Shown here piece after piece: positions 26,502 to 35,133 of a DNA stretch of 64,000 nucleotides (its first letter is position 1; each line of letters opens with the position of its first letter). Below the pieces are notes generated by a model. That model ran no database searches. It had not been told where the DNA came from and saw only the letters and a program-made list of their open reading frames with translations. The position numbers and the translations under genes are program-made. Origin of the DNA: Candidatus Saccharimonadota bacterium (GTDB lineage Bacteria; Patescibacteriota; Saccharimonadia; Saccharimonadales; UBA4665); NCBI GenBank assembly GCA_028289125.1, contig JAQGGZ010000006.1, positions 62,001 through 126,000 of the forward strand, given 5' to 3'.

Positions 26502-27275
26502 TTAGACTACGTCGTGAAGAGGCGGGCCGATTTCAACGTCAGACAAATCTATCGGAGCATATCGCATGAGCGGTCGTAGCTCTTTCTGACTCCTGCTAGC
26601 TAATAATAAATAATTCTGGTTCTGCCAGTCGTCCTGCAAATTTTCGGCCGGAAACAGACCGATATTGTCAAAGGCTGTCTGGAAACCAGCGATCAGGTTC
26701 GTGACGGCCAAGGCGCCCCGCCCGCGCAGCGAACCGATGACGTTCATGGCGATGACCCCGTCGTCCGTCAAATGGTCGGCAAATGCCTTGACGGCTTCGG
26801 CCGTTTTTAGATCGTGGGGAACGGCCAAATCGGAAAAGGCATCGATTACGATCAGGTCGTACCGTGCGTCGGTCTCCTGGAGGAATTGTCGCCCGTCAGT
26901 CAGGAAGCAATGAAACCCCGGCCATTCTTCAAAGCTGAAATACTTGGTAGCTATCTCGAGTAAGACATCATCTGGCTCGAGTACGTCTAAAGAGAAATCG
27001 CCTAGATCCCTGTGCAGACCTTTTGGTAAAGTCATCGCACCCCCGCCGATCAGCAGGCTGCGGGCGGGTTGTAGATTGACACCGAGTTCGAGGAAACGCT
27101 GTACGTATTCGAACAGCAATTCAGGGTTATCATCCAACGCCACACCTGACTGGGCGGCCTCGGTGTCACTTGAAAACAGCACCCGGCTAGGACGGCCACG
27201 GTAAATCGTCTCCACGACCTGATAATGGTCGAAGGCGGTCGTCACGTCGTAAAGGATGTGATGGGTCAGGGACAT
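26502..27275 (-). CDS. Spermidine synthase-like methyltransferase-fold protein
   Basis: 257 residues. A Rossmann domain of the spermidine synthase type (LLIGGGAMTLPKGLHRD; SLDVLEPDDVLLEIATKYF; LIVIDAFSD) is preceded by a short beta domain (HYQVVETIYRGRPSRVLFSS). The catalytic Asp region resembles SpeE, but key polyamine-binding residues cannot be verified by eye. It may be an orphan of this superfamily. A TATACT box lies 6 bases before the ATG. Confidence 0.78.
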   Translation of the reverse strand: MSLTHHILYDVTTAFDHYQVVETIYRGRPSRVLFSSDTEAAQSGVALDDNPELLFEYVQRFLELGVNLQPARSLLIGGGAMTLPKGLHRDLGDFSLDVLEPDDVLLEIATKYFSFEEWPGFHCFLTDGRQFLQETDARYDLIVIDAFSDLAVPHDLKTAEAVKAFADHLTDDGVIAMNVIGSLRGRGALAVTNLIAGFQTAFDNIGLFPAENLQDDWQNQNYLLLASRSQKELRPLMRYAPIDLSDVEIGPPLHDVV

Positions 27276-27281
27276 TTGTAA

Positions 27282-27287
27282 AGTATA
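27282..27287 (-). promoter_or_regulatory. -10 box, leaderless spacing
   Basis: TATACT on the minus strand, exactly 6 bases before the ATG at 27275. Confidence 0.55.
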
Positions 27288-27341
27288 CTACGGTCGCTTG
27301 AGTGGTGTTTAATACCGTTTACGGTTACAATGAAGTTAGAT

Positions 27342-27683
27342 ATGTCATCTCCTGAAGCTTCTGGACCCCCACCCGGCATCAAACCCTTTGAAGAGGATGG
27401 CTCAGTCAATGCTGCCTACTTCCGGGATGTGTATGCCCTAGAACCCGAAGAGGCCGAAGCACCCGTCGAATACGGCGGCCACCGTGGCACGTTCGCCCAG
27501 GCCCTTGAAGATGAAGCCTGCCCGATAGGCGAAGGTTTTAGGGGAATGGTCAGAGACGCCGAGTCTCCTGATGAAGCCCGCCAGCGTGTTATTCAAGGTA
27601 TCAAGGGTATGGCTTTCATCCCCGGCATGGGTGAAGTCACCAAAGCGGTCGTACAGACCCTGGACTACGAAAAAAAAAATTAG
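27342..27683 (+). CDS. N-terminal part of a frameshifted or slippage-dependent acidic protein
   Basis: About 113 residues from the ATG at 27342, rich in Pro/Glu. TACAAT at 27326-27331 is the likely -10. It contains one possible small helical domain (GFRGMVRDAESPDEARQRVIQGIKGMA). It ends at a TAG directly after a run of ten A residues (27670-27679). A -1 shift within that run opens straight into the next frame, which continues to 28822 with the same acidic, Pro/Val-rich style. No family is recognised. Confidence 0.6.
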   Translation: MSSPEASGPPPGIKPFEEDGSVNAAYFRDVYALEPEEAEAPVEYGGHRGTFAQALEDEACPIGEGFRGMVRDAESPDEARQRVIQGIKGMAFIPGMGEVTKAVVQTLDYEKKN

Positions 27684-27763
27684 AATCGGCCTCCGAGCCG
27701 GTTGAGAAAGCTTCTACCCGGGCCGTCATTGAGAGGGACATACCCCAGCCTGTTATCTCCGCG

Positions 27764-28822
27764 GTGCGGCAGATTGAACTGGTGACTTTGACCGAACCGA
27801 CCATCACCGAAGCGCCTGTGACGGCTGAACCGGTAGCGGTTGCGTTAGAACTATCACACCGACCGGAATACCTTGATGAATACGTCCAGCAGAGATTTTT
27901 GGACGAAGCCACGGCTGCCGAAAGCTTGATTGATGTTGCAGAGGATGCACCCGAAACACCGGTGATGACTATCATTCCGAAGCGCCCGGAAGTTCGACCG
28001 GCACCTGCTGCCGTGCTGTCTGAAGTGACAGAGACGATATCCTCAGAGGATTCGCTAGAACAGCCGGCCACGATGGTTGTGGTTGAAGCGCCGGCACAAA
28101 CGGCGGTGACGACTGAGTCCATCGAGGAGTGGCCTGAGGAAGAGGCTGTTTTCATGGTGGAACGCTCAGCTGTCGGGCCGCAGATGACTCCTGTTGAAAT
28201 ATATACGCCGGATGATACGGACATCCGTATAAATGAAATTATCAATGAATTCTATGAAACCGAGGAGTCTCCAACGGAACTGGCCGAGGTAATCGAAAGC
28301 ATGCCGCACGAACCGGATGTCTTATATCTGGAAACGATACCGCCGGATACGGCCCACGTCGCACTGGCAGAGCACTTCGCCGTCCTGCCACCTGAATCGA
28401 TAGAGGTAGTCGAGACAACGGTGATGGCACTGAAAGAACGGCTCAGCGCCTTCGTAGAAACCATAAGGACCGTCGAAGAGTTACAGGACATCCCCGTCGA
28501 AGTCATGGCAGAACTTACAGTGCTTTGTGAGGAATTATTCGAGCAGTTGCGTATCGATTGTCCTCCCGATATGAGGGACACGTATATCAATGCGATCATA
28601 CAGGAACTGCTGCCGGACATTCTGGCGCAGTGCCCGCACGCCGTTGATTTTAATCAGGGTACTCATGAAAGAAAACCGGCCCACCAATTATTGAGCATAC
28701 TGCGCCGGACAAAAACTGATATACAAAGGCACCTGCACAACTGCCTGATCCTAGGTAAGTCCGCGGTAGGCGGCCGGGTCGTCCGCCCGATTCCGTCGAT
28801 GCTCGCCGGGTTTTCAGCCTAA
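27764..28822 (+). CDS. C-terminal part of the same frameshifted acidic protein
   Basis: 352 residues if started at the GTG 27764, but the frame is open back to the A10 run at 27670 and no SD precedes the GTG. The first 230 residues are low-complexity (Glu/Thr/Val/Pro). The last 120 look folded and helical (LKERLSAFVETIRTVEELQD; TYINAIIQELLPDILAQC). It is most simply the downstream half of the 27342 gene, giving a product of roughly 490 residues. No family is recognised. Confidence 0.55.
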   Translation: MRQIELVTLTEPTITEAPVTAEPVAVALELSHRPEYLDEYVQQRFLDEATAAESLIDVAEDAPETPVMTIIPKRPEVRPAPAAVLSEVTETISSEDSLEQPATMVVVEAPAQTAVTTESIEEWPEEEAVFMVERSAVGPQMTPVEIYTPDDTDIRINEIINEFYETEESPTELAEVIESMPHEPDVLYLETIPPDTAHVALAEHFAVLPPESIEVVETTVMALKERLSAFVETIRTVEELQDIPVEVMAELTVLCEELFEQLRIDCPPDMRDTYINAIIQELLPDILAQCPHAVDFNQGTHERKPAHQLLSILRRTKTDIQRHLHNCLILGKSAVGGRVVRPIPSMLAGFSA

Positions 28823-28942
28823 GGCTACATACAGTACGGTGTTACCGTACACCATGCCTGACATACTGACAGGTGGCAAGCTCGTCGAGGTATGATAGGG
28901 TGGTTGCATGGCTACCGCACCGCTGGAAGATCATCGGGCGGC

Positions 28943-30058
28943 TTAAGACTGAGCAGCTTTGCGACCGAACAACCGACGTGGCTTACCCTTGATAAGGATA
29001 TTGTCGAGCATTTCGGCGCTGAACGCGGCCGGTACCTGATGATAGTTAGCGTAGTAAAAGAGTGCAACGTTGATCAGGTTGTTGGCGAATGAACCGACGA
29101 CCGCGATGCTGATGATGACGACCAGGTAGACGATAAGCAAGGCGATTGCAAGCGGCCAGATGCCGGTACTTATAATGGCTATGAACGAGATCCAGAATAC
29201 GACCGAAATCGCCATGTTTATCAGGAACAAAGGTGCGTTGACTGTGACTTTCGCGGTCACGTTCTCACCCCAGGTCTGGCGGAAGAAACGGAATGACTGT
29301 TTGATGGCGGTTGGAGCTCCTACGTCACTCGTCATGATGATCGGTAGGACGAACAGCGTGCCAAGTGCCCAAGCCGTATCAAGGATGAACCGTAATAACC
29401 ATCCGGCGAAACGGATACGCTCTGCGATGAACTGTATGAGCGTTCCGACTATCGAAGCGATCAACGAGTAAACGAATATGGTGACGAATTTTGAACGGGC
29501 CGCTTGGATGTAAACCTTATACGGTTGGCGTTGACCCTTGAAAATATCCAAGATATTGGCAGCCAGGGCTGCCGCGTAGAAATTGATAATGCAGTACGTT
29601 ATCAGATATGAGAAGAAACTTATGACGTACCAGAGAAGTTCGGACGGCTCCTGTCCGGCGGCGTACTGATCGGCCAGGACGTGCACGAACAGGAGGTACA
29701 CCAGGATCCCCATGGCAAGGTTCAGGGCGATGATCCAGACCCAGGTCATCAGAAAATAACGGATCAGATACGGATTGCCGCGCAAGACGTTCAGACTGAC
29801 CTTGAAAAGTATCCAGCCGGTCTTGATGCGGCCGCGTTTTACGCCGTTGGCCTGCGGACCGGTAGCAGCAGGAGCACCCGGGGCTACCGGTGGCATGCCC
29901 GTCGGCATCACACGGGCCTGGACGGCATAAAAGCCTTGTTGGACCTGTTCAGGCGTCCAGCCGGCTGCTAACAGCTGTGTATTGATCTCATCAGCGGTCT
30001 GACCGGTCTGTAACTGGTTATAAATGTAATCGGTGAGCCCGCTGATTGCATCGTTCAT
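28943..30058 (-). CDS. Multi-TM membrane protein with N-terminal helical motif
   Basis: 371 residues. The first 45 residues (YIYNQLQTGQTADEINTQLL followed by AAGWTPEQVQQGF) resemble a short helical motif that occurs at the cytosolic end of many Patescibacteria membrane proteins. A Pro/Ala linker and about six membrane helices follow. The middle region (ILDIFKGQRQPYKVYIQAA) is DUF4013-like in feel, not proven. An extended -10 (TGGTATAAT) lies 11 bases before the ATG. Function unknown. Confidence 0.65.
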   Translation of the reverse strand: MNDAISGLTDYIYNQLQTGQTADEINTQLLAAGWTPEQVQQGFYAVQARVMPTGMPPVAPGAPAATGPQANGVKRGRIKTGWILFKVSLNVLRGNPYLIRYFLMTWVWIIALNLAMGILVYLLFVHVLADQYAAGQEPSELLWYVISFFSYLITYCIINFYAAALAANILDIFKGQRQPYKVYIQAARSKFVTIFVYSLIASIVGTLIQFIAERIRFAGWLLRFILDTAWALGTLFVLPIIMTSDVGAPTAIKQSFRFFRQTWGENVTAKVTVNAPLFLINMAISVVFWISFIAIISTGIWPLAIALLIVYLVVIISIAVVGSFANNLINVALFYYANYHQVPAAFSAEMLDNILIKGKPRRLFGRKAAQS

Positions 30059-30102
30059 TATTAATCAGCATTATACCATGCTTTATAAGCGTAGCAATTA
30101 TG

Positions 30103-30948
30103 TTACGGGATATAGTCGAACGTATCCGGATGTGGTCCGGTCCGACCGGCTTCACCCTGATCCAGGTCATCAGTCTGGGCCATCTGATAGTCAGTCAGTT
30201 CAAAGTCAAAAATGTCGAAGTTCTCTGCCATCCTGGCCGGGGTCGATGATTTAGGAAAGATGATATAACCTTTCTGGATGTGCCAGCGCAAGACGACTTG
30301 TGCCGGCGTCTTGTGGAGCTGGTCGGCAATTGACGTGATCGTCTCGTCTTCTAGAACGCCACCTTGGGCGATCGGTGACCAGGCTTCGATGGCGATGTCA
30401 TGATCATGACAGTAATTGACGACAGCCTGGTTCTGTAGGTAGGGATGGACTTCTATCTGGTTGACCGCAGGGGTGATTTCGGCTTCAAGAGCTAGTCGCT
30501 CCAGGTGATTTACCTGAAAGTTTGACACGCCGATCGATTGGGCCCGGCCGTCATTCATGAACTCTTCCAGGACTTTCCAGGTGCTGACGAAATCGCCGTC
30601 GTAGCGGGTGGGGAGGGGCCAATGGATCAGGAACAGATCGATGTAATCGGTGCCCAGTTTAGTAAGCGTATCCGTGAAGGCCCTACGTGCGGCCTCGGGC
30701 TCATGAAATCCATTATTAAGCTTACTGGTAATAAAGAATTCAGAACGGTCGATGCCCGATTGTCGGATGGCTTCACCGACCTGCTGTTCGTTGCCGTACA
30801 TCTCGGCCGTGTCAAAGTGGCGGTAGCCGACACGGATAGCTTCGGTCACGACTTCGACTGTTTCCGATGGCTCGACTTGGTAGGTGCCGAAGCCCAGTTG
30901 TGGTATTGTCTGGCCGTCATTCAGGTTGATGGATGGGACTGGATTCAT
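30103..30948 (-). CDS. Aldo/keto reductase
   Basis: 281 residues, AKR (beta/alpha)8 barrel. The catalytic tetrad is visible: Asp and Tyr in FDTAEMYGNEQQVGEAI, Lys in FFITSKLNNG and His in LFLIHWPLP. GVSNFQVNHLERL and the NADPH-binding IIFPKSSTPARMAEN complete the set, close to 2,5-diketo-D-gluconate reductases. It reduces carbonyl substrates with NADPH. AAAGGAGG precedes the ATG. Confidence 0.93.
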   Translation of the reverse strand: MNPVPSINLNDGQTIPQLGFGTYQVEPSETVEVVTEAIRVGYRHFDTAEMYGNEQQVGEAIRQSGIDRSEFFITSKLNNGFHEPEAARRAFTDTLTKLGTDYIDLFLIHWPLPTRYDGDFVSTWKVLEEFMNDGRAQSIGVSNFQVNHLERLALEAEITPAVNQIEVHPYLQNQAVVNYCHDHDIAIEAWSPIAQGGVLEDETITSIADQLHKTPAQVVLRWHIQKGYIIFPKSSTPARMAENFDIFDFELTDYQMAQTDDLDQGEAGRTGPHPDTFDYIP

Positions 30949-31021
30949 TGAGCCTCCTTTAGGTTTCAGGACTCAGTGTAAGGAGACTGTTACGGCTTGT
31001 AAGTAAGTAATTTCACCTGGC

Positions 31022-31774
31022 TTAGAGGGATGACCAGGTGAGGTCGAAGATGCTCCGCTGAGAAGCGGCGATTTGCTGGTTCTCTGTGATTACACCGAAG
31101 AATGATTTGCCGAAATCCAAGACCGCCACCTTGTTGCCATAGATATATGTTTCGCTGCTGAAATAGACATCGGGCGGCAATAATTTTGTCTGTCGCAGCA
31201 TGGTGGCGTCGCCGGCGAGCAATGCTTTTCCTTCCGGATTGTCTGCCGCGAGGACACGCATGGGGATATCCTTGTTGACCCGTTCACGGATGAACAGTTC
31301 GTGGGCGGATTCGGTGAATATCTGTTGCTCGGTCTGCTGATTGGTCCACAGCAATACTTCTAGTCGCTCGTCGAGGATATCTTTCCAGACTGCCAGAAGC
31401 CCCTGGCTGCCTTCGTACGTACGGACTCGGGGGCGGGAAGTGGTGGCCTGATGAGCGGCTTGCAGCTCGGGCAGCGCATCCCTGAATGCCAGTACGTTGC
31501 GACCGAGGACGCGCTGTCGGGCCTGGGCCTTACGGAGCAATGTTTCCGGTTCGACGGCGGTAAAAAACTTATGATACGCTTTATGGTCTTCTTCGATCAG
31601 TCCCATTTTCAAGAGTTCGGCCGCCAACAGGTAAGCGGTCGAACGCTGCAAACGGGCGGTCTCGGCGATGGCCGCCAACGGGGCTTCCCCCAGTTGGAGT
31701 GTGGCTTTATAAAACCGGACGTGCTTTTCGCTGCAACCGAGCTCGACGAGAATCTTAGATAAAATCTTATCCAT
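31022..31774 (-). CDS. TrmB-like helix-turn-helix regulator
   Basis: 250 residues. The N-terminal winged helix (LGCSEKHVRFYKATLQLGEAPLA then RLQRSTAYLLAAELLKMGLI) and the following coiled segment resemble TrmB-family regulators common in Patescibacteria and Archaea. The C-terminal domain may bind a ligand (RPRVRTYEGSQGLLAVWKDIL). A TATTAT box lies 7 bases before the ATG. It is divergent from ddl, so it may regulate that operon; this is inference. Confidence 0.78.
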   Translation of the reverse strand: MDKILSKILVELGCSEKHVRFYKATLQLGEAPLAAIAETARLQRSTAYLLAAELLKMGLIEEDHKAYHKFFTAVEPETLLRKAQARQRVLGRNVLAFRDALPELQAAHQATTSRPRVRTYEGSQGLLAVWKDILDERLEVLLWTNQQTEQQIFTESAHELFIRERVNKDIPMRVLAADNPEGKALLAGDATMLRQTKLLPPDVYFSSETYIYGNKVAVLDFGKSFFGVITENQQIAASQRSIFDLTWSSL

Positions 31775-31880
31775 TCATATAATAATAACACCTCAAACTG
31801 CATAAACGTCTAATAAATTTGGACAACTTCTTGATAACAGATAGGGAACAGTTAAAAATATGCCGACTTTAAGAGGCTTT

Positions 31881-31909
31881 TTGTAATCAATCCGTATTCT
31901 CCTCATACT
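31881..31909 (+). promoter_or_regulatory. ddl promoter, leaderless spacing
   Basis: TTGTAA (31881-31886), 17-base spacer, CATACT (31904-31909), then 6 bases to the ATG at 31916. Confidence 0.5.
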
Positions 31910-31915
31910 GTGACT

Positions 31916-32923
31916 ATGCAATCAAGCCCAACCACGTATACGAAACCGGTCATCCTCCTGCTTTTCGGAAGTGATTCACCTGAGCACGACATATCACTAG
32001 TCTCGGCCCGCAACGTCGCCTCAGTCATCGACACGGAGCGGTACGAGCTGTTGCTCGGGTACGTCGACCGTAACCGGCTCTGGCACAAAGTCGATGCCGT
32101 CGAGGCGGACGATACGGGCAAGCTGATGACGCTTATAGACAAGCATGTGGTGGTTGAGGATGCCGTGATCCCAGTCGACGTCGTATTGCCGATCATTCAT
32201 GGGGTATACGGGGAAGATGGAATCGTACAATCCGCGCTTGAGAAGACGAGGCTGCCCTACCTGGGTTCAGATGCGTCTGCTTCGGAAAGGGCTTTTGACA
32301 AGGTCGAACTGAAAGTGTTGCTCGCCGAGAACAGCATCCTGACGCCCAACTGGGAGCTCGTCACAGCCGAAACGTTCCCCGACTCTGACTTACGACGGAA
32401 CCCGTATGTACTGAAACCGGTTAAGGGCGGCTCCAGTATCGACACGTTCATCGTCCATAATCCTGCCCGGGAAACGCATGATTACACCGATGTCTTCGCC
32501 CGCCATGGCCATATGCTGCTGGAGGAACTTATCATCGGTCAGGAAATCACGGTCGGAGTACTTGGCGGGACGGCACTGCCGGTTATCCTGATTATTCCGC
32601 CCGATGGTGAAGAATTCGATTTTGAGAACAAATATAACGGTCGTAGCCAGGAAATCGTCGCGCCTGATACCTTGGCGGCCGGAGTAACGCAACGGGCGCA
32701 AGCCCTGGCAGCTCACATTCATAAACTGAGCAGTCTGAAGCATCTGTCTCGCATCGATATGATCGTAACGCCCGATCACTCAATTTATACACTGGAATGC
32801 AACACGATGCCCGGCATGACCGCCCAAAGTCTGCTACCAAAAGCCGCAGCTGCCAAAGGCTATGATCTGCCGCGGCTGGTCGAAGAGATGATCGGGATGG
32901 TGCGGCATGGAGTTGCAGTATGA
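31916..32923 (+). CDS. ddl: D-alanine--D-alanine ligase
   Basis: About 335 residues, ATP-grasp ligase that makes the D-Ala-D-Ala dipeptide for peptidoglycan. Conserved elements: LLFGSDSPEHDISLVSA, LPIIHGVYGEDG, YLGSDASASERAFDK, PYVLKPVKGGSS, LLEELIIGQEITVGV and ECNTMPGMTAQSLLP. The omega loop has the KY pair (FENKYNG) typical of D-Ala-D-Ala rather than D-Ala-D-Lac enzymes. Its stop overlaps the next start by 4 bases (ATGA). Confidence 0.95.
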   Translation: MQSSPTTYTKPVILLLFGSDSPEHDISLVSARNVASVIDTERYELLLGYVDRNRLWHKVDAVEADDTGKLMTLIDKHVVVEDAVIPVDVVLPIIHGVYGEDGIVQSALEKTRLPYLGSDASASERAFDKVELKVLLAENSILTPNWELVTAETFPDSDLRRNPYVLKPVKGGSSIDTFIVHNPARETHDYTDVFARHGHMLLEELIIGQEITVGVLGGTALPVILIIPPDGEEFDFENKYNGRSQEIVAPDTLAAGVTQRAQALAAHIHKLSSLKHLSRIDMIVTPDHSIYTLECNTMPGMTAQSLLPKAAAAKGYDLPRLVEEMIGMVRHGVAV

Positions 32924-34071
32924 AAGAACTGAACGTATCTTCAGGTGACCTATTACGTCCGATACCCGTCGAGGTGCCCTCGACCGACGGATGGGAAACG
33001 TTGCCGATCGAAGAGAACGACGAACCATTGGTCGCACTCGGGCCGTTTTCACCGAACGACGATATATTTACCAGCTCGGTCTATTATGGTGAGCACAGTC
33101 ATTCCCCATATATCCGGGAAGCGAACCAGCTCGACGGAACTTTGATCACGATGTTTGTCCGGCTAGACGTTGCCGAATCACTGCGGCATGCCCAGTCCCT
33201 GTTACCAGAGCGGCATTATCTCATCGTGCTGGATTCTTATCGGAGTTTCGAAGTACAAAGTGCCTTGTACGAACATTATTACACCCAGCTGGCGGCGATG
33301 CATCCGGACTGGACACCGCAGATGCTTGAAGATGGTACAAAACCATACGTCTCGGCGCCATCGCTCGACCCTGCCAAGCCGTCGCCGCATAACACGGGTG
33401 GTTCTACCGACGTGGCGATATTCGAGTTGCCGGAAGAAGTGGATGAACAGGTGGTGGCCATCAATGATCGCTTGCAGGAGTTGAAGCAAATCATTCCTGC
33501 CGACCCCACGCCGGAGCAGGAAGCTTACGACCCCGACTTGCGAGCGGCGTATCTGCTGGAGATGCAAAAGATCGGGCTTATCAGGCGACATGCAAAATTC
33601 CTTGATTTCGGGGCAAGTTTTGATCATGGGGGCCCATCGGCAGCGGTCAATCACTTCGAGCTGCTCGATCTGGAACGACCGCTTTCAAGCGAGGAACAAG
33701 TGGCGCGCGATAATCGACGGTTGCTGTATAACGCCATGGTCGCAGCCGGCATGCAACCGCTCAAGAGCGAGTGGTGGCATTATAATTCAGGGAAGTCACA
33801 GATGGGCGCACGCTCAGCTGGTCGGGACAGCGCAAGCTATGGCGGTGCTATCATGTCCGAGAGCAATCTGACTCACGAAACGATGCGTACGATGCATCAC
33901 CGAGGTTTGGTCAGGATCCATGAAAGCCTGCTGCAAGGTGATGCTCTACCGGCTTCAGACACGGTCATGGCCGAACTGCTCGCCCTGAACGGAATGGCGC
34001 TGTCTATAGCCGGTGACCCGCGACTGACGCGTCTGCCCCAGGCTGCCGTGATCGCGCCGTCAGCGTTGTAA
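32920..34071 (+). CDS. VanX-like D-alanyl-D-alanine dipeptidase (peptidase M15D)
   Basis: 383 residues, longer than VanX (about 200). Zinc ligands are visible: HNTGGSTDVA (His and Asp, H-x6-D spacing) and the EWWHYN catalytic Glu and His. The substrate arginine is in DSYRSFEVQSALYEHY. It should hydrolyse D-Ala-D-Ala or a related peptide. There is no signal peptide, so it acts in the cytoplasm. A C-terminal extension of about 90 residues is unassigned. It is translationally coupled to ddl, an odd pairing of enzymes that make and cleave the same dipeptide. Confidence 0.87.
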   Translation: MKELNVSSGDLLRPIPVEVPSTDGWETLPIEENDEPLVALGPFSPNDDIFTSSVYYGEHSHSPYIREANQLDGTLITMFVRLDVAESLRHAQSLLPERHYLIVLDSYRSFEVQSALYEHYYTQLAAMHPDWTPQMLEDGTKPYVSAPSLDPAKPSPHNTGGSTDVAIFELPEEVDEQVVAINDRLQELKQIIPADPTPEQEAYDPDLRAAYLLEMQKIGLIRRHAKFLDFGASFDHGGPSAAVNHFELLDLERPLSSEEQVARDNRRLLYNAMVAAGMQPLKSEWWHYNSGKSQMGARSAGRDSASYGGAIMSESNLTHETMRTMHHRGLVRIHESLLQGDALPASDTVMAELLALNGMALSIAGDPRLTRLPQAAVIAPSAL

Positions 34072-34926
34072 GTCGAGGATTTTCTCAGATGTATCGGTGA
34101 TCTCACTGGTGTAAAGAACGGTCAGTACCGTACCGATCAGCGCGGTCAGCATGCCGCCGATAGCCAGGAACGCCAAATGGTGACGCGGCCGATCGCCCAG
34201 CAGTGTCAGCCCGACGAGGGCCGAAGAAACCGTTTCAGCGCTGATCATGATTGCATTGATGATTGAAGCATGGTGGCGCTGCAAGGCGATGGAAAAAAGT
34301 AATATGCCCAGGATTCCGTTAGCCACGAGCGCTACGATCAACGGGTTCATCAAGATCTGCCAATAGGGCGGCGAGAATTCAAGTGCCCGACCGATGATAG
34401 CGGTCCCACCGAGCGCGATGCCTCCAAGGATCGCCAGGGTAAAGGCTCCCCGGTCGCCTTTCAGTCTGACGGCCAAGCTGCCGAGTATAGCCAGCACTAG
34501 TGGCATAACGACGAGCACCCACCGCACGGCCGTGTGCAAGGTCGGCGTATGTTCCGGACCGCCGGCGATCGCTAGCATTACGAGGCCAAGCAGGATGCAG
34601 CCGATCGATGCTATGGCCGCACCTTTGACACGACGACGAAGCAACCAGGCTTCAATGAACACGGTCACTGCGACACTGAAGGCAGCGATCGGTTGGACGA
34701 CGAAGAGTGGCAGGCTTTGTAACGCTACGATCGTCAGTACGAGCGACAGGATGTCCAGGCTGGCTCCGACAAGGTATGGCCAATGCATATAAAGGCGTAA
34801 CAACATGCCGATCTTCAGCGAAGTGGCACTGTCTTCCCGGTCCGCCCCTATCTTTTGCAGGATGGCGGCGATGCCATTAAAGATTGCCACGCCCGTGGCT
34901 GCTGTCAACGCGATGCTCATGCTCAT
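34060..34926 (-). CDS. DMT-superfamily transporter-like membrane protein
   Basis: 288 residues with nine to ten membrane helices and two EamA-like halves. FNGIAAILQKIGADRE and LPLFVVQPIAAFSVAVTVFIEAWLL are typical of DMT/NIPA-type proteins, and NAIMISAETVSSALVGLTLLGDRP is the second-half signature. The substrate is unknown; relatives move metabolites or Mg2+. It converges on the dipeptidase gene with a 12-base overlap. Confidence 0.8.
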   Translation of the reverse strand: MSMSIALTAATGVAIFNGIAAILQKIGADREDSATSLKIGMLLRLYMHWPYLVGASLDILSLVLTIVALQSLPLFVVQPIAAFSVAVTVFIEAWLLRRRVKGAAIASIGCILLGLVMLAIAGGPEHTPTLHTAVRWVLVVMPLVLAILGSLAVRLKGDRGAFTLAILGGIALGGTAIIGRALEFSPPYWQILMNPLIVALVANGILGILLFSIALQRHHASIINAIMISAETVSSALVGLTLLGDRPRHHLAFLAIGGMLTALIGTVLTVLYTSEITDTSEKILDLQR

Positions 34927-34987
34927 CCTTCTATAGTAACAAGCCGGTACAGCTGTCTGGACTGTTATATATCGGCGAACAGTATGG

Positions 34988-34993
34988 TACTCT
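34988..34993 (+). promoter_or_regulatory. Extended -10 box of attenuator leader
   Basis: TGGTACTCT (extended -10 with TG at 34985), then 7 bases to the leader ATG at 35001. Confidence 0.45.
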
Positions 34994-35000
34994 TAAGATT

Positions 35001-35057
35001 ATGTTTGTTTTGACCACTTTCGTTGAAAAGAAGAAGAGCACAAAGCTTCGGCCGTAG
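35001..35057 (+). CDS. Putative 18-residue attenuator leader peptide
   Basis: Encodes MFVLTTFVEKKKSTKLRP and then TAG. It follows a -10 box at leaderless spacing. The last codons and the stop form the 5' arm of a 10-bp helix that competes with the downstream terminator. A Lys-X-Arg motif near the end resembles the +X+ motif of macrolide-responsive stalling peptides. Translation has not been shown; this is a prediction from layout. Confidence 0.5.
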   Translation: MFVLTTFVEKKKSTKLRP

Positions 35058-35111
35058 CGCTCCTGATTTTCATATCTCAAAGGTCCCGCGCTACGGCGAG
35101 GGACCTTTTTT
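35051..35111 (+). promoter_or_regulatory. Attenuator: terminator with competing anti-terminator helix
   Basis: The terminator stem AAAGGTCCC (35079-35087) pairs with GGGACCTTT (35100-35108), followed by T. The terminator loop contains GCGCTACGGC (35088-35097), which is perfectly complementary to GCCGTAGCGC (35051-35060) at the end of the leader peptide. The two helices should exclude each other, as in leader-peptide attenuation. Confidence 0.65.
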
Positions 35112-35133
35112 AATGAGTTGAAAGAAGAAAACT

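Noticed and set aside
28892-28942. 12-codon frame after a TATGAT box at 28894
   Set aside because: Too short and without conservation evidence; spacing from the box is 9-11 bases, and it has no terminator.
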